Part shown: one piece after another, positions 15,596 through 25,228 of the stretch | How the letters are laid out: the number at the start of each line of letters is the position of its first letter | How positions within the stretch are numbered: the first letter of the stretch is position 1 | NCBI RefSeq assembly: GCF_900109375.1 | Contig: NZ_FOAB01000012.1 | Coordinates: 1 to 64,000, forward strand | Direction: 5' to 3' | Source: Aquimarina amphilecti | GTDB taxonomy: Bacteria; Bacteroidota; Bacteroidia; Flavobacteriales; Flavobacteriaceae | Length of the DNA: 64,000 nucleotides | Program-made: the position numbers and the translations under genes | The notes under the pieces: generated by a model | The model's input: only the letters and a program-made list of their open reading frames with translations | Told to the model about the DNA's origin: nothing | The model's database searches: none

Positions 15596-18500
15596 TTAAA
15601 AACTTAATCCTAATCCAAAAGTAAAACGTAAACCATCTTCACTACTAAACAAATTAAACTGACCGGCAATTGTATCCACTGCATTTACCCAAAATCCTCC
15701 ACCTATAGAATCATGCCAATTATCCGCATCTTCTCCATCGAACCATACTCGCCCAATATCATAACCTCCATATACTCCAAGTTGTAAAGGCAACAGGCCT
15801 GTTTTAAATTTATTGAAACTATATCTTAGATCTCCACTAAAAGCTAGCGCCTTATCTCCAGTAAAACGCTCTTCTCTAAAACCTCGTAAACTATTGATTC
15901 CGCCCAAAGTTGCTGCTTGATAAAACTCAAAACCATCTCCTATCATAAATTCTCCTTGCACGTCAGTTTTCAATACTAGTTTTCGGTTTTTAGTAATAGC
16001 ATTATAAAATCCTAACTTAGGATTAACATACCCAAAAGTTCTATCCGAATCATCAAGGTTCATTTTAGAACCTCCCTGAAGTTTAAACACCATTCCTGTG
16101 GTTGGATTAGCGCTAATATCAAAACTCTTATATTCGTAATTCAGGTCTATTCCTGCAAAGAATTTTCTTTCGAAGAAATCAGGATCAGAAGTAACTAGAC
16201 CTAGTCCTGAAGTAATAAATCGTCCCTGCGAATCCTGCACTTCTACTCCTTCATAAGACCCAGTTATTGTAATTCCGTTACCATATCTTCCTTTTTTGGC
16301 AACACCCAGATCTACTGACCAAATCCCTGTTTTTACTCTATTAAAATCTAACCCTAAATCATCATCTAGATTTATAGTATTATTTCCAAACCCAAAAAAG
16401 TTCTGAGCAAAATTCTCGCTTGTATATTTTCCTCCGATTAATAAATTCCAATTACCGATAGCATTTACAAACTCTCCTTTGTAAGACACATCATAGCCTT
16501 CTGTAGCAAAGTAATATGCTGCTTTCATCGTATGCTTACTTTGATAAGGGTTGTTATTAAAACCTCTTACAGTATAAACATCCGTAACATTTATATTAAA
16601 CCCATCATCCGGATTAAATCCTACTAATGGTGTTAAAGTATTCGTTTTATCTATGTACTTATTATAATCATAAGTATTATGGTTATAATTATTACTAAAA
16701 ATAAATTTAGCACCTCCCTTTTTATTAATTGTATTTGGTTTTGATTTATGATCATACACTCTTATTTGTCTTCCATTTTCGATAGTATATATATCATTAT
16801 TTTGCCCACCGACTATCCTAGTACAAATAGGATTACTCCCTTTTCCAGAAACAACAAACTCATCATCATCATCAAGACCATATATCCATATTTCTTTAGT
16901 TTCTTTAGAAAAAATAGTTCTTTCATAGAAAGGTTCTTGAGGAACTCCATCTTTTATTCTAGAAATCTGTATCGTTGTTTGATTATCTCCTCTTATTATT
17001 TTAAAATAATCATCCTTATCAGTACCTCTAATAATAACTTGTTTTGAAAGGTATTTATAATATCTTTCAGCAATACCCACAACATCATCTCTTCTTTTCT
17101 TTAAATATCTTTTTATTCTTTCTACGGTATCATCTTGTAATTCTTCGGGTAAATTTCGAAACGCTTGATCAATTGCATCATCATTAAGGTTTTCCTTTAT
17201 ATACTTTGCTTGTTCCAACCAAACTTCCTTGTTAGAGCTTTGAGCAAACGTCCTATCTAATCGTATTCCTGACTCATTAATCCATCTAACATTTTTTAAC
17301 TCATCATCATATACTTGAAACTTCCTTGTTAAAGGAACAATAAATTTAATTACATCTAAAAGGCCTCCATCATAGTTAGAAAACACCTGATCTCTATCTT
17401 TTGGAATCGGACGGTACATTTTTTTATTTTTCGAATCAAAACGAGACCATCTCCATTGATCAGAATGTCTATCCCAATCCCCTAAAATCATATCAAACAA
17501 CCTTGTACGAACGTAATGCGGCTCATCCATTTGATATTCTTCATCTTTTCTTAAATTTTTAAGCAAATCATCAGTGCCTTCTATGTCATCAGGTTTTCCG
17601 AAAGAAGCAAGACCTTTATGCTCCTTTCCAGGACGTTCTTCAAGAAAATACATTTCATCTCCAAAATCTTTGTTATAAGCTCCTAATGCAGGGTGTTTCG
17701 GAACATAATACACCGTTGAGTTAGCATGGTATACATCGATTGCATCAGCTAAACCTCCTACAACCAAAAATGCATAAGGATAACTTGATGTATAAAAATC
17801 AGAAAGAAGTTCTTCTGTGAATGTATCATCAAAATCATTTTCTAAATACGTATCCTTGAATGCACCTTTTTGAAGAAACTGGGTAACACTCTTCCTCATA
17901 GCTCTTAAGCTATAACGTTTACCAGTACTATCCACCAAACGTAATGATCTAGTAACTTGTCCTCCTCCTCTTCTATCTATGGTAAATCCCCCCATCAAAG
18001 TATCTAAAGTAACTATAGGGATTTTAATATCTGTACTATAAACTTTTCTATAATGATCTCCCCATAACGATTGATAAAAATTGGATTTTGAGGTTTCTTC
18101 CTTATTATATATAGAAGCAGAAATTTCATTATCAAAAGAATTATTTAGGTTATCGGCGTCATACCCTTCTGGTTCTTTATGTACACTTGTCTGATAAACC
18201 AATTTTACACTTCCATCTTCATTTCCGTAAAAGCGTACATTTGATGAGCCATCCTTATAAACATCTAATACTGCAAAACCTTGATTCGGGTATGAAAACA
18301 ACCCATCTTTCCCTAATGAAGCGGCAGAAACTTTAGAGCCTGATCCAGAAACTATTTGTTTTAGCCCCTTACTATCTATATACTGTAACGAATGCTCGTG
18401 TCCAGAAGCGAAAATAACCCTTTCATTATCCCTTGCTATTGTGGATAATCTCCTCATTAATTTATTGTAGCTTTCATTATAGCGATCTTGTGGAGACACT

Positions 18501-19300
18501 CCTCCTTGCGACCTTATTTGTGTAGCTAAAGAACCCAAAATAGGAAGAGGGATTTTCTTTTTGGAAGGAAATATGTGACTCTTAAAACTATATTTACCAC
18601 CATGCGGTCCATTTGTAAACATTGGATGATGCATCGCTACCAATATAGTTTTCCCGTTATGTTTTTTAAGTTCTCCTTGTATTTCATTCAAAAACTTATC
18701 TCTAGTCTTAATTTCGCAATCATCATTGATGGTTGGGGTTTTATTCCAATCAGCCAAATACCATTGGGTATCCAGAATAATTAACTGAATTTGATCACTT
18801 ACCTCAATACTTTCTATAGGGCATCCCTTTGATGGTAAAAAAGATTTTTTGTTACTTAACTTCTTTCTTACATACTTTTCTTCTCGCTTTAAACCTTTAA
18901 CACCGTCATTGTACCAATCATGATTTCCAGGAATAAAAACTACATCTCCATCAAAAGAACCTGCTGCTTCAACCTGAGCATTGATTCTATGTTCGGATAA
19001 TGATCTTTCTGAAGATCCTTTCTCTGGCATCCCTTGCTGATAAATATTATCTCCTAGATAAATGAGATAATCATCAGTAGTTTTTTCTTTTTCAATGATT
19101 TGTTTCAACGCTTCTAAACCAAGAGTACTTTCATTCATATTTGCATTTCCAGCATCTCCGACCAGATAGAAACTTTTTTCTATCTCCTTATTTGGTAATT
19201 TTTTTGGAAAATTTTCGTCTAAATATTGAGGTTGATACGTTGCGCAAGCGTTTAATAATAAAATGGAGATAATTAAGAACGTCTGTATATTTTTATTCAT
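15596..19300 (-). CDS. Lipoprotein metallophosphoesterase fused to an outer-membrane beta barrel
   Basis: I start at the second Met (19300) because it gives a standard lipoprotein signal, MNKNIQTFLI...LLNAC; the frame is open to a Met four codons earlier (19312). The N-terminal third is a calcineurin-like phosphoesterase with the metal motifs GDAGN, YLGDN, PGNHDW, MHHP and SGHEH. The middle (about 420-860) is unassigned, with HSDQWRWSRF near residue 620. The C-terminal part (about 900-1235) is a barrel resembling the Omp85/BamA surface-antigen domain, with GGINSLRGFREERF and a last strand ending in FTFGLGLSF. It is probably an outer-membrane protein that carries a phosphatase domain. Its substrate and which side the enzyme faces are unknown. 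It is divergent from the HD gene. Confidence 0.88.
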   Translation of the reverse strand: MNKNIQTFLIISILLLNACATYQPQYLDENFPKKLPNKEIEKSFYLVGDAGNANMNESTLGLEALKQIIEKEKTTDDYLIYLGDNIYQQGMPEKGSSERSLSEHRINAQVEAAGSFDGDVVFIPGNHDWYNDGVKGLKREEKYVRKKLSNKKSFLPSKGCPIESIEVSDQIQLIILDTQWYLADWNKTPTINDDCEIKTRDKFLNEIQGELKKHNGKTILVAMHHPMFTNGPHGGKYSFKSHIFPSKKKIPLPILGSLATQIRSQGGVSPQDRYNESYNKLMRRLSTIARDNERVIFASGHEHSLQYIDSKGLKQIVSGSGSKVSAASLGKDGLFSYPNQGFAVLDVYKDGSSNVRFYGNEDGSVKLVYQTSVHKEPEGYDADNLNNSFDNEISASIYNKEETSKSNFYQSLWGDHYRKVYSTDIKIPIVTLDTLMGGFTIDRRGGGQVTRSLRLVDSTGKRYSLRAMRKSVTQFLQKGAFKDTYLENDFDDTFTEELLSDFYTSSYPYAFLVVGGLADAIDVYHANSTVYYVPKHPALGAYNKDFGDEMYFLEERPGKEHKGLASFGKPDDIEGTDDLLKNLRKDEEYQMDEPHYVRTRLFDMILGDWDRHSDQWRWSRFDSKNKKMYRPIPKDRDQVFSNYDGGLLDVIKFIVPLTRKFQVYDDELKNVRWINESGIRLDRTFAQSSNKEVWLEQAKYIKENLNDDAIDQAFRNLPEELQDDTVERIKRYLKKRRDDVVGIAERYYKYLSKQVIIRGTDKDDYFKIIRGDNQTTIQISRIKDGVPQEPFYERTIFSKETKEIWIYGLDDDDEFVVSGKGSNPICTRIVGGQNNDIYTIENGRQIRVYDHKSKPNTINKKGGAKFIFSNNYNHNTYDYNKYIDKTNTLTPLVGFNPDDGFNINVTDVYTVRGFNNNPYQSKHTMKAAYYFATEGYDVSYKGEFVNAIGNWNLLIGGKYTSENFAQNFFGFGNNTINLDDDLGLDFNRVKTGIWSVDLGVAKKGRYGNGITITGSYEGVEVQDSQGRFITSGLGLVTSDPDFFERKFFAGIDLNYEYKSFDISANPTTGMVFKLQGGSKMNLDDSDRTFGYVNPKLGFYNAITKNRKLVLKTDVQGEFMIGDGFEFYQAATLGGINSLRGFREERFTGDKALAFSGDLRYSFNKFKTGLLPLQLGVYGGYDIGRVWFDGEDADNWHDSIGGGFWVNAVDTIAGQFNLFSSEDGLRFTFGLGLSF

Positions 19301-19352
19301 AATGGAGTACATTCATTTTTTTTAATTATTTTGGTTACTGAAAAATTACAAC

Positions 19353-20528
19353 ATGAACGAGTTAGTTGAAAAAACTGATAATTTTGTTTCTGAACTTTTT
19401 ACTAAAAAACTTCCTGAAACCTGTATCTATCATAATTATACACACACCAAAAGAGTATTTAAAAGTACAAAAGAAATTATTGACAATACTAATATTTCGG
19501 AAGAAGATAAAGATATATTATTATTGACCGCATTACTCCATGACACAGGTTATTCCGAAAGCCTTGATAATCACGAAGAACATAGTGTTATCATATCAAA
19601 AGCCTTTTTAAAAGAACAAAATATTTCTGAAGATATTATTAATAAAGTTTCTTCTTTGATATTGGCTACCAAAATGGAACATAAGCCTATTAATTTATTA
19701 GAAAAAATTATTAGAGATGCAGATGCTTCACACTTAGCAAAAGGATATTTTAAAGAAACTAGTGAATTTTTAAGACAAGAATTTGAATTTAATAATAAAG
19801 AAAAATACAGTAGTAACGACTGGTTAAAAATCAATATTGATTTCTTAAAAAATAAACACGAATTTTATACGGAATATGCTTTAAAAAATTGGCAACCTAA
19901 AAAAGAAGAGCATCTTTTAGAAATTCTAAATGAACAAGCAATTCTAAAGAAAAAAAAGAAAAAAGCTAAACTAAAGAAATTAGTTAAAGAAGAAAGCCCT
20001 GAAAAAGGAATACAAACGTTGTTTAGAGTAACACTTAGAAATCATCTTAAATTAAGTGATATTGCTGACACAAAAGCCAATATTCTTCTATCTGTTAATG
20101 CTATTATCATTTCATTAGCACTTTCTAATTTAATTCCTAAGCTTGATAATCCATCTAATCAATATCTAATTTATCCCACTTTAATATTTATTGTTTTTAG
20201 TATTATATCTATGCTACTATCAGTACTTGCAACAAGACCTAATGTAACTGGTGGAGAGTTTACGCGTAAAGAAATAGAACAAAAAAAGGTGAATCTATTA
20301 TTCTTTGGTAATTTTCATAAAATGCCTTTGGATGAATACAAATGGGCTATGCATGAACTGATGGATGATAAAGAATATATTTATGACACCATGATAAAAG
20401 ATTTGTACTTTTTAGGTAAAGTACTACATAGAAAGTATAAAATTCTAAGAATTACCTATACAGTTTTTATGATTGGTTTTATTACCTCGGCATTATCTTT
20501 TGTAATCGCATTTAACACCTTACAGTAA
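19353..20528 (+). CDS. HD domain protein with C-terminal Pycsar-effector-like membrane domain
   Basis: The N-terminal half of this 391-residue protein is an HD phosphohydrolase domain with metal ligands H31 (HNYTH), H63-D64 (LLHDTGY) and D122 (RDADASH). A lysine-rich linker (about 198-212) leads to a membrane domain with about three helices (243-262, 271-293, 366-388), introduced by SDIADTKANILLSVN. The ADTKA motif is typical of the PycTM effector family (DUF5706) of Pycsar antiphage systems, in which cyclic CMP or UMP triggers membrane damage. No pyrimidine cyclase is nearby, so this looks like a housekeeping relative in which the HD domain might hydrolyse a nucleotide that the membrane domain senses. 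That role is inference. Confidence 0.88.
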   Translation: MNELVEKTDNFVSELFTKKLPETCIYHNYTHTKRVFKSTKEIIDNTNISEEDKDILLLTALLHDTGYSESLDNHEEHSVIISKAFLKEQNISEDIINKVSSLILATKMEHKPINLLEKIIRDADASHLAKGYFKETSEFLRQEFEFNNKEKYSSNDWLKINIDFLKNKHEFYTEYALKNWQPKKEEHLLEILNEQAILKKKKKKAKLKKLVKEESPEKGIQTLFRVTLRNHLKLSDIADTKANILLSVNAIIISLALSNLIPKLDNPSNQYLIYPTLIFIVFSIISMLLSVLATRPNVTGGEFTRKEIEQKKVNLLFFGNFHKMPLDEYKWAMHELMDDKEYIYDTMIKDLYFLGKVLHRKYKILRITYTVFMIGFITSALSFVIAFNTLQ

Positions 20529-20535
20529 AAAGAAA

Positions 20536-22902
20536 TTATTTACTAATTTCTTTCATTAAATCCTCATAAGTGTAATATTCTTTATCTTCTTTGTTTTTGT
20601 TATAAAGAATATTAACCCTTAACGCCTTTAAACCTGTAACACCTTGTAAGTCATCCAACTCCACAACTTCTACTTCATCTTCTAAATAATTTTTAGACTG
20701 TAAGAAATTGATATACTTAATGTATTCTTTTTCATCAGTACGTTGAGAATACACAACGACTAATTTTCCTTTTTCGGTTATTCGTTGATTCGTTCCTTTT
20801 ATCTTAGCCTTATCTACCCTTTTCTTTACTACTTCATATCTCGCATTATACGTTCCATCAACATCAAAACGTTTTTCATCCATCCTAAATCTTACTGAAA
20901 GTGATGCATTAAATACTAATACCATAGAAGCTACGTCTAAAGGAACAGGTAAATCTTGTTTAAGTTGATAATACTCATTCTCCATTTCGCACATTACCTG
21001 TAACTGCCATAATCTAAGGTTATATAAGTATATTTTATTAAAACTATTCTGTTTTGTTATAGATTCTCCTATATACATATTATGTTCCACACCATCTGTT
21101 TTAAATCTTTCGAAATAATGTGGATACATTTTTTGAGCTTCTTTTTGTTTTTTATCTAATAAAGCGGCCATCTTTTTATTGATCAACATAACAGATTCGT
21201 CATACGCTTTCCTATGCTTATATAACATATTGGTATTCTTATCTAAAGAATTATTATATTGATTAATCAAACCTTCAAGCTCAACATTAGTTCCCTTAAG
21301 ATGCTTAAATAACGGCTTAATTTCATTTTTTATAAAATTAAGTATTCGTTGTTCTGTATCAACCTGCAATTGAGTAGATACCGAATTTATATAGTTTTCT
21401 ATTCTAAATTTAATCTGATCATAAATTGGTAGAGAATCTATTTCCATCACTTTATTAATCACTTTAGCAATAGCCTTTAACTGTAAAATTAAATCCTTTT
21501 GTACAGAACCATTCCGAGCTTCTGAAGAGCCTTTGATATCAATTTGTCCAAATAGTGGGTATACATCTTCAAAAACGACTTCTCGAAACGAAGTAGGGTT
21601 TTCTTCTACCTTAGCCAAAATAAAACGTTTAGCCTCTTGTCTAAACTTCCAATATACACTTGGATGTATCGATGTACATTCTTGTTGAATCACAAGTTCT
21701 AACTCATCTTCTGCTTTTGCTTTAGATCTTAAAACAGAATCCACCAAATAAGGCATGATATCCAATAATTTATTGGCATTGATACTATTTAACTCCTTAA
21801 TGTTTGGTGAAACAATTTCTAAAACACCTAATAATTTACCATTATTCTCTATGGGTGCGATAATTGCACTTTTAATATTTTGTTTCGCCAGATTACTATA
21901 CATAAGTTCATCTGGATAAGTATCATGCATCTTTTGAATGTTAGATATCGCAAAAGGTTCTGATTTTTCAAATAAATATTGATAAGTTCCTTTACACAAT
22001 GCCGTCTCACAACAGTCAGAAAACTTATCATATAAAACATAACTGTCTATTGTTTTAAAAGGAACTCGCTCTAAAACTCCTTCTTCCTCGTTATAATTAG
22101 AAAAACCTACCTTAATTTCAGGGAGATTAAATATCCCTCTAAAAATGTTCTGGAAACTTCCTATAAAATCTCCTTGAGTTTTATCATATTTTAACAGGCT
22201 TGTTTTAAAATCAGACAACGACACATCTGTTGTCACATCAAATAGGTTTGCGATTACAATACCTTTAAAAATCCAGCTATTAGGTGGAAACTTTTCCTTC
22301 CATATGTCTACGTTATCAAAATTATCAATTAAAATTGCAACATCATCATCTGTAATATCTCTAGCGTTATCTGTTTTAATTACCTCTATAAAATCACCAT
22401 TATATAAAATTCTATAATGACGCATAATTCCAGATGCATCAGGAATATCATAAAAAAATGGTCTTCTGAAATCTATTTTATATCCATAATATTGACTCAA
22501 AATTATACTACATCCCATAATGAAATAATGATCTTCATCTAGGTTTTTAATTTGTGGTTCAAAATTATAACCTGCTGCCTTTACAATGTTTTTATAACGT
22601 TGGGTAGATTTTACAACCGTATTATTAAAAGGAATAGTAGCTATCTTTATTTCGTTCTTCTGCAAAATTTGGGCAAAAGAATCTTCCAGCACCAATTCTA
22701 TCTGTGGTAATAATTCTTGTACTCTTTCTTCTGTTGTTATTCCTTCTTCTAGTTCAGGATATTCTTTAGCAATTTTCAAAATACTTTCCGCACGATCACG
22801 AAGCAATTTGTTATCACTTTCTAAAAACTCTCTATATTGATCAAAGAACAAAGAGAAACTTATCCTAATATCCAACGGAAATTCATGCTCCAGCACCTTC
22901 AT
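20536..22902 (-). CDS. GAF domain-containing protein
   Basis: This 788-residue cytoplasmic protein has a GAF-like small-molecule or redox-sensing region at about 270-400 (features include SAIIAPIENNGKLLGVLEIVSP). The flanking parts have no named domain. Residues about 500-620 are strongly helical, charged and coiled-coil-like. No kinase, cyclase or DNA-binding output is visible. It is convergent with the HD/Pycsar-like gene, with 7 bases between stops. I recognise the type as a widespread Bacteroidota protein of unknown function. Confidence 0.75.
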   Translation of the reverse strand: MKVLEHEFPLDIRISFSLFFDQYREFLESDNKLLRDRAESILKIAKEYPELEEGITTEERVQELLPQIELVLEDSFAQILQKNEIKIATIPFNNTVVKSTQRYKNIVKAAGYNFEPQIKNLDEDHYFIMGCSIILSQYYGYKIDFRRPFFYDIPDASGIMRHYRILYNGDFIEVIKTDNARDITDDDVAILIDNFDNVDIWKEKFPPNSWIFKGIVIANLFDVTTDVSLSDFKTSLLKYDKTQGDFIGSFQNIFRGIFNLPEIKVGFSNYNEEEGVLERVPFKTIDSYVLYDKFSDCCETALCKGTYQYLFEKSEPFAISNIQKMHDTYPDELMYSNLAKQNIKSAIIAPIENNGKLLGVLEIVSPNIKELNSINANKLLDIMPYLVDSVLRSKAKAEDELELVIQQECTSIHPSVYWKFRQEAKRFILAKVEENPTSFREVVFEDVYPLFGQIDIKGSSEARNGSVQKDLILQLKAIAKVINKVMEIDSLPIYDQIKFRIENYINSVSTQLQVDTEQRILNFIKNEIKPLFKHLKGTNVELEGLINQYNNSLDKNTNMLYKHRKAYDESVMLINKKMAALLDKKQKEAQKMYPHYFERFKTDGVEHNMYIGESITKQNSFNKIYLYNLRLWQLQVMCEMENEYYQLKQDLPVPLDVASMVLVFNASLSVRFRMDEKRFDVDGTYNARYEVVKKRVDKAKIKGTNQRITEKGKLVVVYSQRTDEKEYIKYINFLQSKNYLEDEVEVVELDDLQGVTGLKALRVNILYNKNKEDKEYYTYEDLMKEISK

Positions 22903-22926
22903 AACGGTTTATTTATGGTAGTTTAA

Positions 22927-22934
22927 CAAAAATA
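22927..22934 (-). promoter_or_regulatory. -7 element upstream of the GAF protein gene
   Basis: The minus strand reads TATTTTTG, matching TAnnTTTG, about 25 bases from the start codon. A matching -33 element is not evident. Confidence 0.35.
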
Positions 22935-23057
22935 ACACAAAACTTTGTCACTTAATATCGGCATTAACAATTAATTAATTGAAAAGTTCTTTTCATAACT
23001 CATTCATTAACATATATTAAGACGAATATTATAACCTTATTAGGACTGAAAAATTAA

Positions 23058-23135
23058 AAAATCCATTTTTTTGGTATAATTTCAGAACAAAACCCCTAGT
23101 TACATACCTAATTAGACTCCAAATAAATGGATTTT
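23058..23135. repeat. Long imperfect inverted repeat
   Basis: Arms 23058-23074 and 23119-23135 pair at 16 of 17 positions around a 44-base loop. It lies far from either stop codon and lacks a terminator tail, so it is not an ordinary terminator. It could be an operator, a structured leader or the remnant of a small inverted-repeat element. Confidence 0.55.
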
Positions 23136-23219
23136 GTTACACTCATTTCGATGTTTATTTATCCCTTTTTTAGAATACAAGTGAAATATTAACAAATACT
23201 TATATTTAAAAGTTAATTA

Positions 23220-23249
23220 TTGGGGTTTAAGAACCATATTATATATTTT
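23220..23249 (+). promoter_or_regulatory. Promoter of the TlpA-like gene
   Basis: TTG at 23220-23222 is followed after 19 bases by TATATTTT (23242-23249), one mismatch from TAnnTTTG. The start codon is 23 bases beyond the -7 element. Confidence 0.55.
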
Positions 23250-23271
23250 TACAAACCAAAAAATACTAAGA

Positions 23272-24393
23272 ATGAAAAAAATAGTACTGCTTGCACTCAT
23301 ATTGCTAACCGCAGCATGCGAAAAACAGGAAAAAGGATATTCAATTTCGGCAGAGACGGAAGGTTTTGAAGATGGAGTAACGGTATACGTAAATGCAATA
23401 AACCAATCAAACAGACCTACCATTATAGATTCTACTACAATCCAACAAGGTAAGTTTTCGATTTCTTTACCTGTTGTAGAAGACAATGACTTTAACTATT
23501 TAACTTTTAATGGAATTCCACAAAATGTATTATTTCTTGCTGAAAATAATCCAATTAAGATGACTATTTACAAGGATAGTTTACGTTCTTCAGTTATAAA
23601 AGGAGGCTCTGAGAATCAATTATTTTTTGAATATTTAAAAAAGATGACTGATTATGGAAAAGAAAAACAAGAACTTAGTAATCAATATCAAATAGCTACT
23701 AAACTAAAAGAAACTGATAAGGCTGTTAAGTTATCTAAGCAATTACAGACTATACGTGTTGATGAGAATAACTATAGAACAGAAATTGCTGAAAATAATC
23801 CTAATTCTTTAGTAGCTGTAATGGCTCTTACCGATTTATTAAATCTAAAAGCTGCTCCAGCTAAACAGGTTAAGAAAATATATGCAGCTGTTCAAGATAC
23901 TTTAAAAACATCTCGTTTAGGTAAAAACTTAGATCGCCTAATTACAGCTTCAATTGGAAAAATTGATGTTGGTAGTGAGGCTGAAGACTTTTCTGCACCG
24001 AATCCAGAAGGAAAAATAGTTTCACTTAAAGAATCTATGGGTAAAATTACCATTATCGATTTTTGGGCTTCTTGGTGTAAACCTTGTAGGGCAGAGAATC
24101 CTAATGTGGTGAGAGTTTACAACAAATATCACGATAAAGGATTAAATATTATAGGAGTTTCTTTAGATAGAAAAAAAGATCATTGGACAACAGCAATCGA
24201 TCAAGATAACTTAGAATGGAACCATGTATCTCATCTTAAATTTTGGCAAGATCCTATTGCCAAAGCATATGGAGTAAGATCAATTCCTGCTACATTTATT
24301 ATTGATGACAAAGGGAATGTAATAGCTAAAAATTTAAGAGGTCCTGCATTAGAAACTAAAATTTCAGAATTGTTAGGAGAAACATCTTTGTAA
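23272..24393 (+). CDS. TlpA-like thiol-disulfide oxidoreductase lipoprotein with DUF4369
   Basis: This 373-residue protein has a lipoprotein signal (lipobox LTAAC, Cys at about 17), a DUF4369-like beta domain (about 25-125), a helical linker, and a thioredoxin-fold domain (about 240-370) of the AhpC/TSA-Redoxin type. The active site WCKPC is at about 262-266 within DFWASWCKPCRAEN, and the cis-proline region is IPATFIID. Such periplasmic TlpA/ResA-like proteins reduce disulfides, for example in cytochrome c maturation. It is a single gene ending in a terminator, convergent with rhomboid. Confidence 0.9.
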   Translation: MKKIVLLALILLTAACEKQEKGYSISAETEGFEDGVTVYVNAINQSNRPTIIDSTTIQQGKFSISLPVVEDNDFNYLTFNGIPQNVLFLAENNPIKMTIYKDSLRSSVIKGGSENQLFFEYLKKMTDYGKEKQELSNQYQIATKLKETDKAVKLSKQLQTIRVDENNYRTEIAENNPNSLVAVMALTDLLNLKAAPAKQVKKIYAAVQDTLKTSRLGKNLDRLITASIGKIDVGSEAEDFSAPNPEGKIVSLKESMGKITIIDFWASWCKPCRAENPNVVRVYNKYHDKGLNIIGVSLDRKKDHWTTAIDQDNLEWNHVSHLKFWQDPIAKAYGVRSIPATFIIDDKGNVIAKNLRGPALETKISELLGETSL

Positions 24394-24418
24394 ATTCTAA
24401 TAAAATATAATTTTAAGT

Positions 24419-24449
24419 AAAAAGGGATCTGATTATAGGATCCTTTTTT
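24419..24449. terminator. Bidirectional terminator between TlpA-like and rhomboid genes
   Basis: AAAGG-G-ATC pairs with GATCCTTT with one bulged G and a short loop, flanked by an A-run on the left and a T-run on the right. It can serve both convergent genes. Confidence 0.65.
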
Positions 24450-24451
24450 AT

Positions 24452-25102
24452 TTAAAGCTTACCTAATCGTTGCATAATGAATAAAACGATGATTGGTATT
24501 GCTAACAAACCTATCATTAGAAGGTTTTCTTTAAACAAATAAGGAGCTAGAATCAAAGTTACAATATAACCACCAACTGCACCTCCAAAATGAGCATCGT
24601 GTCCTATATTACCTGCTCTACTCTTCATTCCGTAAATTGAATAAAGTAAATATCCGATCCCAAAAATATAAGCAGGAATTGGAATTGGAATAAGCATAAG
24701 ATATAAATTCATTCCTGGCTGAAATAATATCGCAGAAAAAATAATCCCAGAAACAGCACCACTAGCACCAACAGCACTATAATGGTATTCATCTTTATGA
24801 AAAAAAAGCGAAAACAAATTTCCTACAACCAAACTACAGAAGTAAACTACAAGAAATTTAACGTTACCTAAAGCATTCAATACTACTGGAGCAAAAAAGT
24901 ATAAGGTAAACATGTTAAAAAATAAATGCATATGATCTACATGTAAAAAACCAGAAGTAAGCATTCGTATTTGCTCTCCACGTCGGATACCTCCAATATT
25001 AAACTTATAGCGTTCTAAAAAGGAATAATCATTCAACCCCTTTAACGACAAAAGAACGTTAGCTACGATGATAACAATTACTACAACATCAAGATTTAAC
25101 AT
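24452..25102 (-). CDS. Rhomboid family intramembrane serine protease
   Basis: This 216-residue protein has six membrane segments. The catalytic serine is S114 in GASGAVSG and the catalytic histidine is probably H171 in HDAHFGG; the family motif HMHLFFNMF is at about 57-65. Rhomboids cut transmembrane helices of substrate proteins within the bilayer; the substrate here is unknown. All hallmark residues are present, so it should be active. It is monocistronic. Confidence 0.95.
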   Translation of the reverse strand: MLNLDVVVIVIIVANVLLSLKGLNDYSFLERYKFNIGGIRRGEQIRMLTSGFLHVDHMHLFFNMFTLYFFAPVVLNALGNVKFLVVYFCSLVVGNLFSLFFHKDEYHYSAVGASGAVSGIIFSAILFQPGMNLYLMLIPIPIPAYIFGIGYLLYSIYGMKSRAGNIGHDAHFGGAVGGYIVTLILAPYLFKENLLMIGLLAIPIIVLFIMQRLGKL

Positions 25103-25228
25103 ATACTATATTTTTCCGTTCAAATATAGTATATATTTTGACCTAAAAAGAAGTGACTTTCTTTAGAAGTAAGATCATTTTATACTTTCTCAAAATAGAT
25201 TACCTTTAGCCGCTTAAAATAGAATTTA

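Larger units (their letters stand above)
22903..23271. other. Intergenic region between divergent genes with a long inverted repeat
   Basis: These 369 bases hold promoter elements for both flanking genes and a 17-base inverted repeat (23058-23135), each listed separately. No coding frame is supported here. Confidence 0.5.

Noticed and set aside
15398..15607. A 69-codon plus-strand frame between the small exported protein and the phosphoesterase fusion
   Set aside because: It has no signal peptide, domain or promoter, follows a terminator, and overlaps the end of a convergent well-supported gene. Probably open by chance.
19353..20528. A functional Pycsar defence operon
   Set aside because: Only the effector-like domain is present. 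No pyrimidine cyclase or other defence gene is adjacent, and the neighbours are ordinary core genes.
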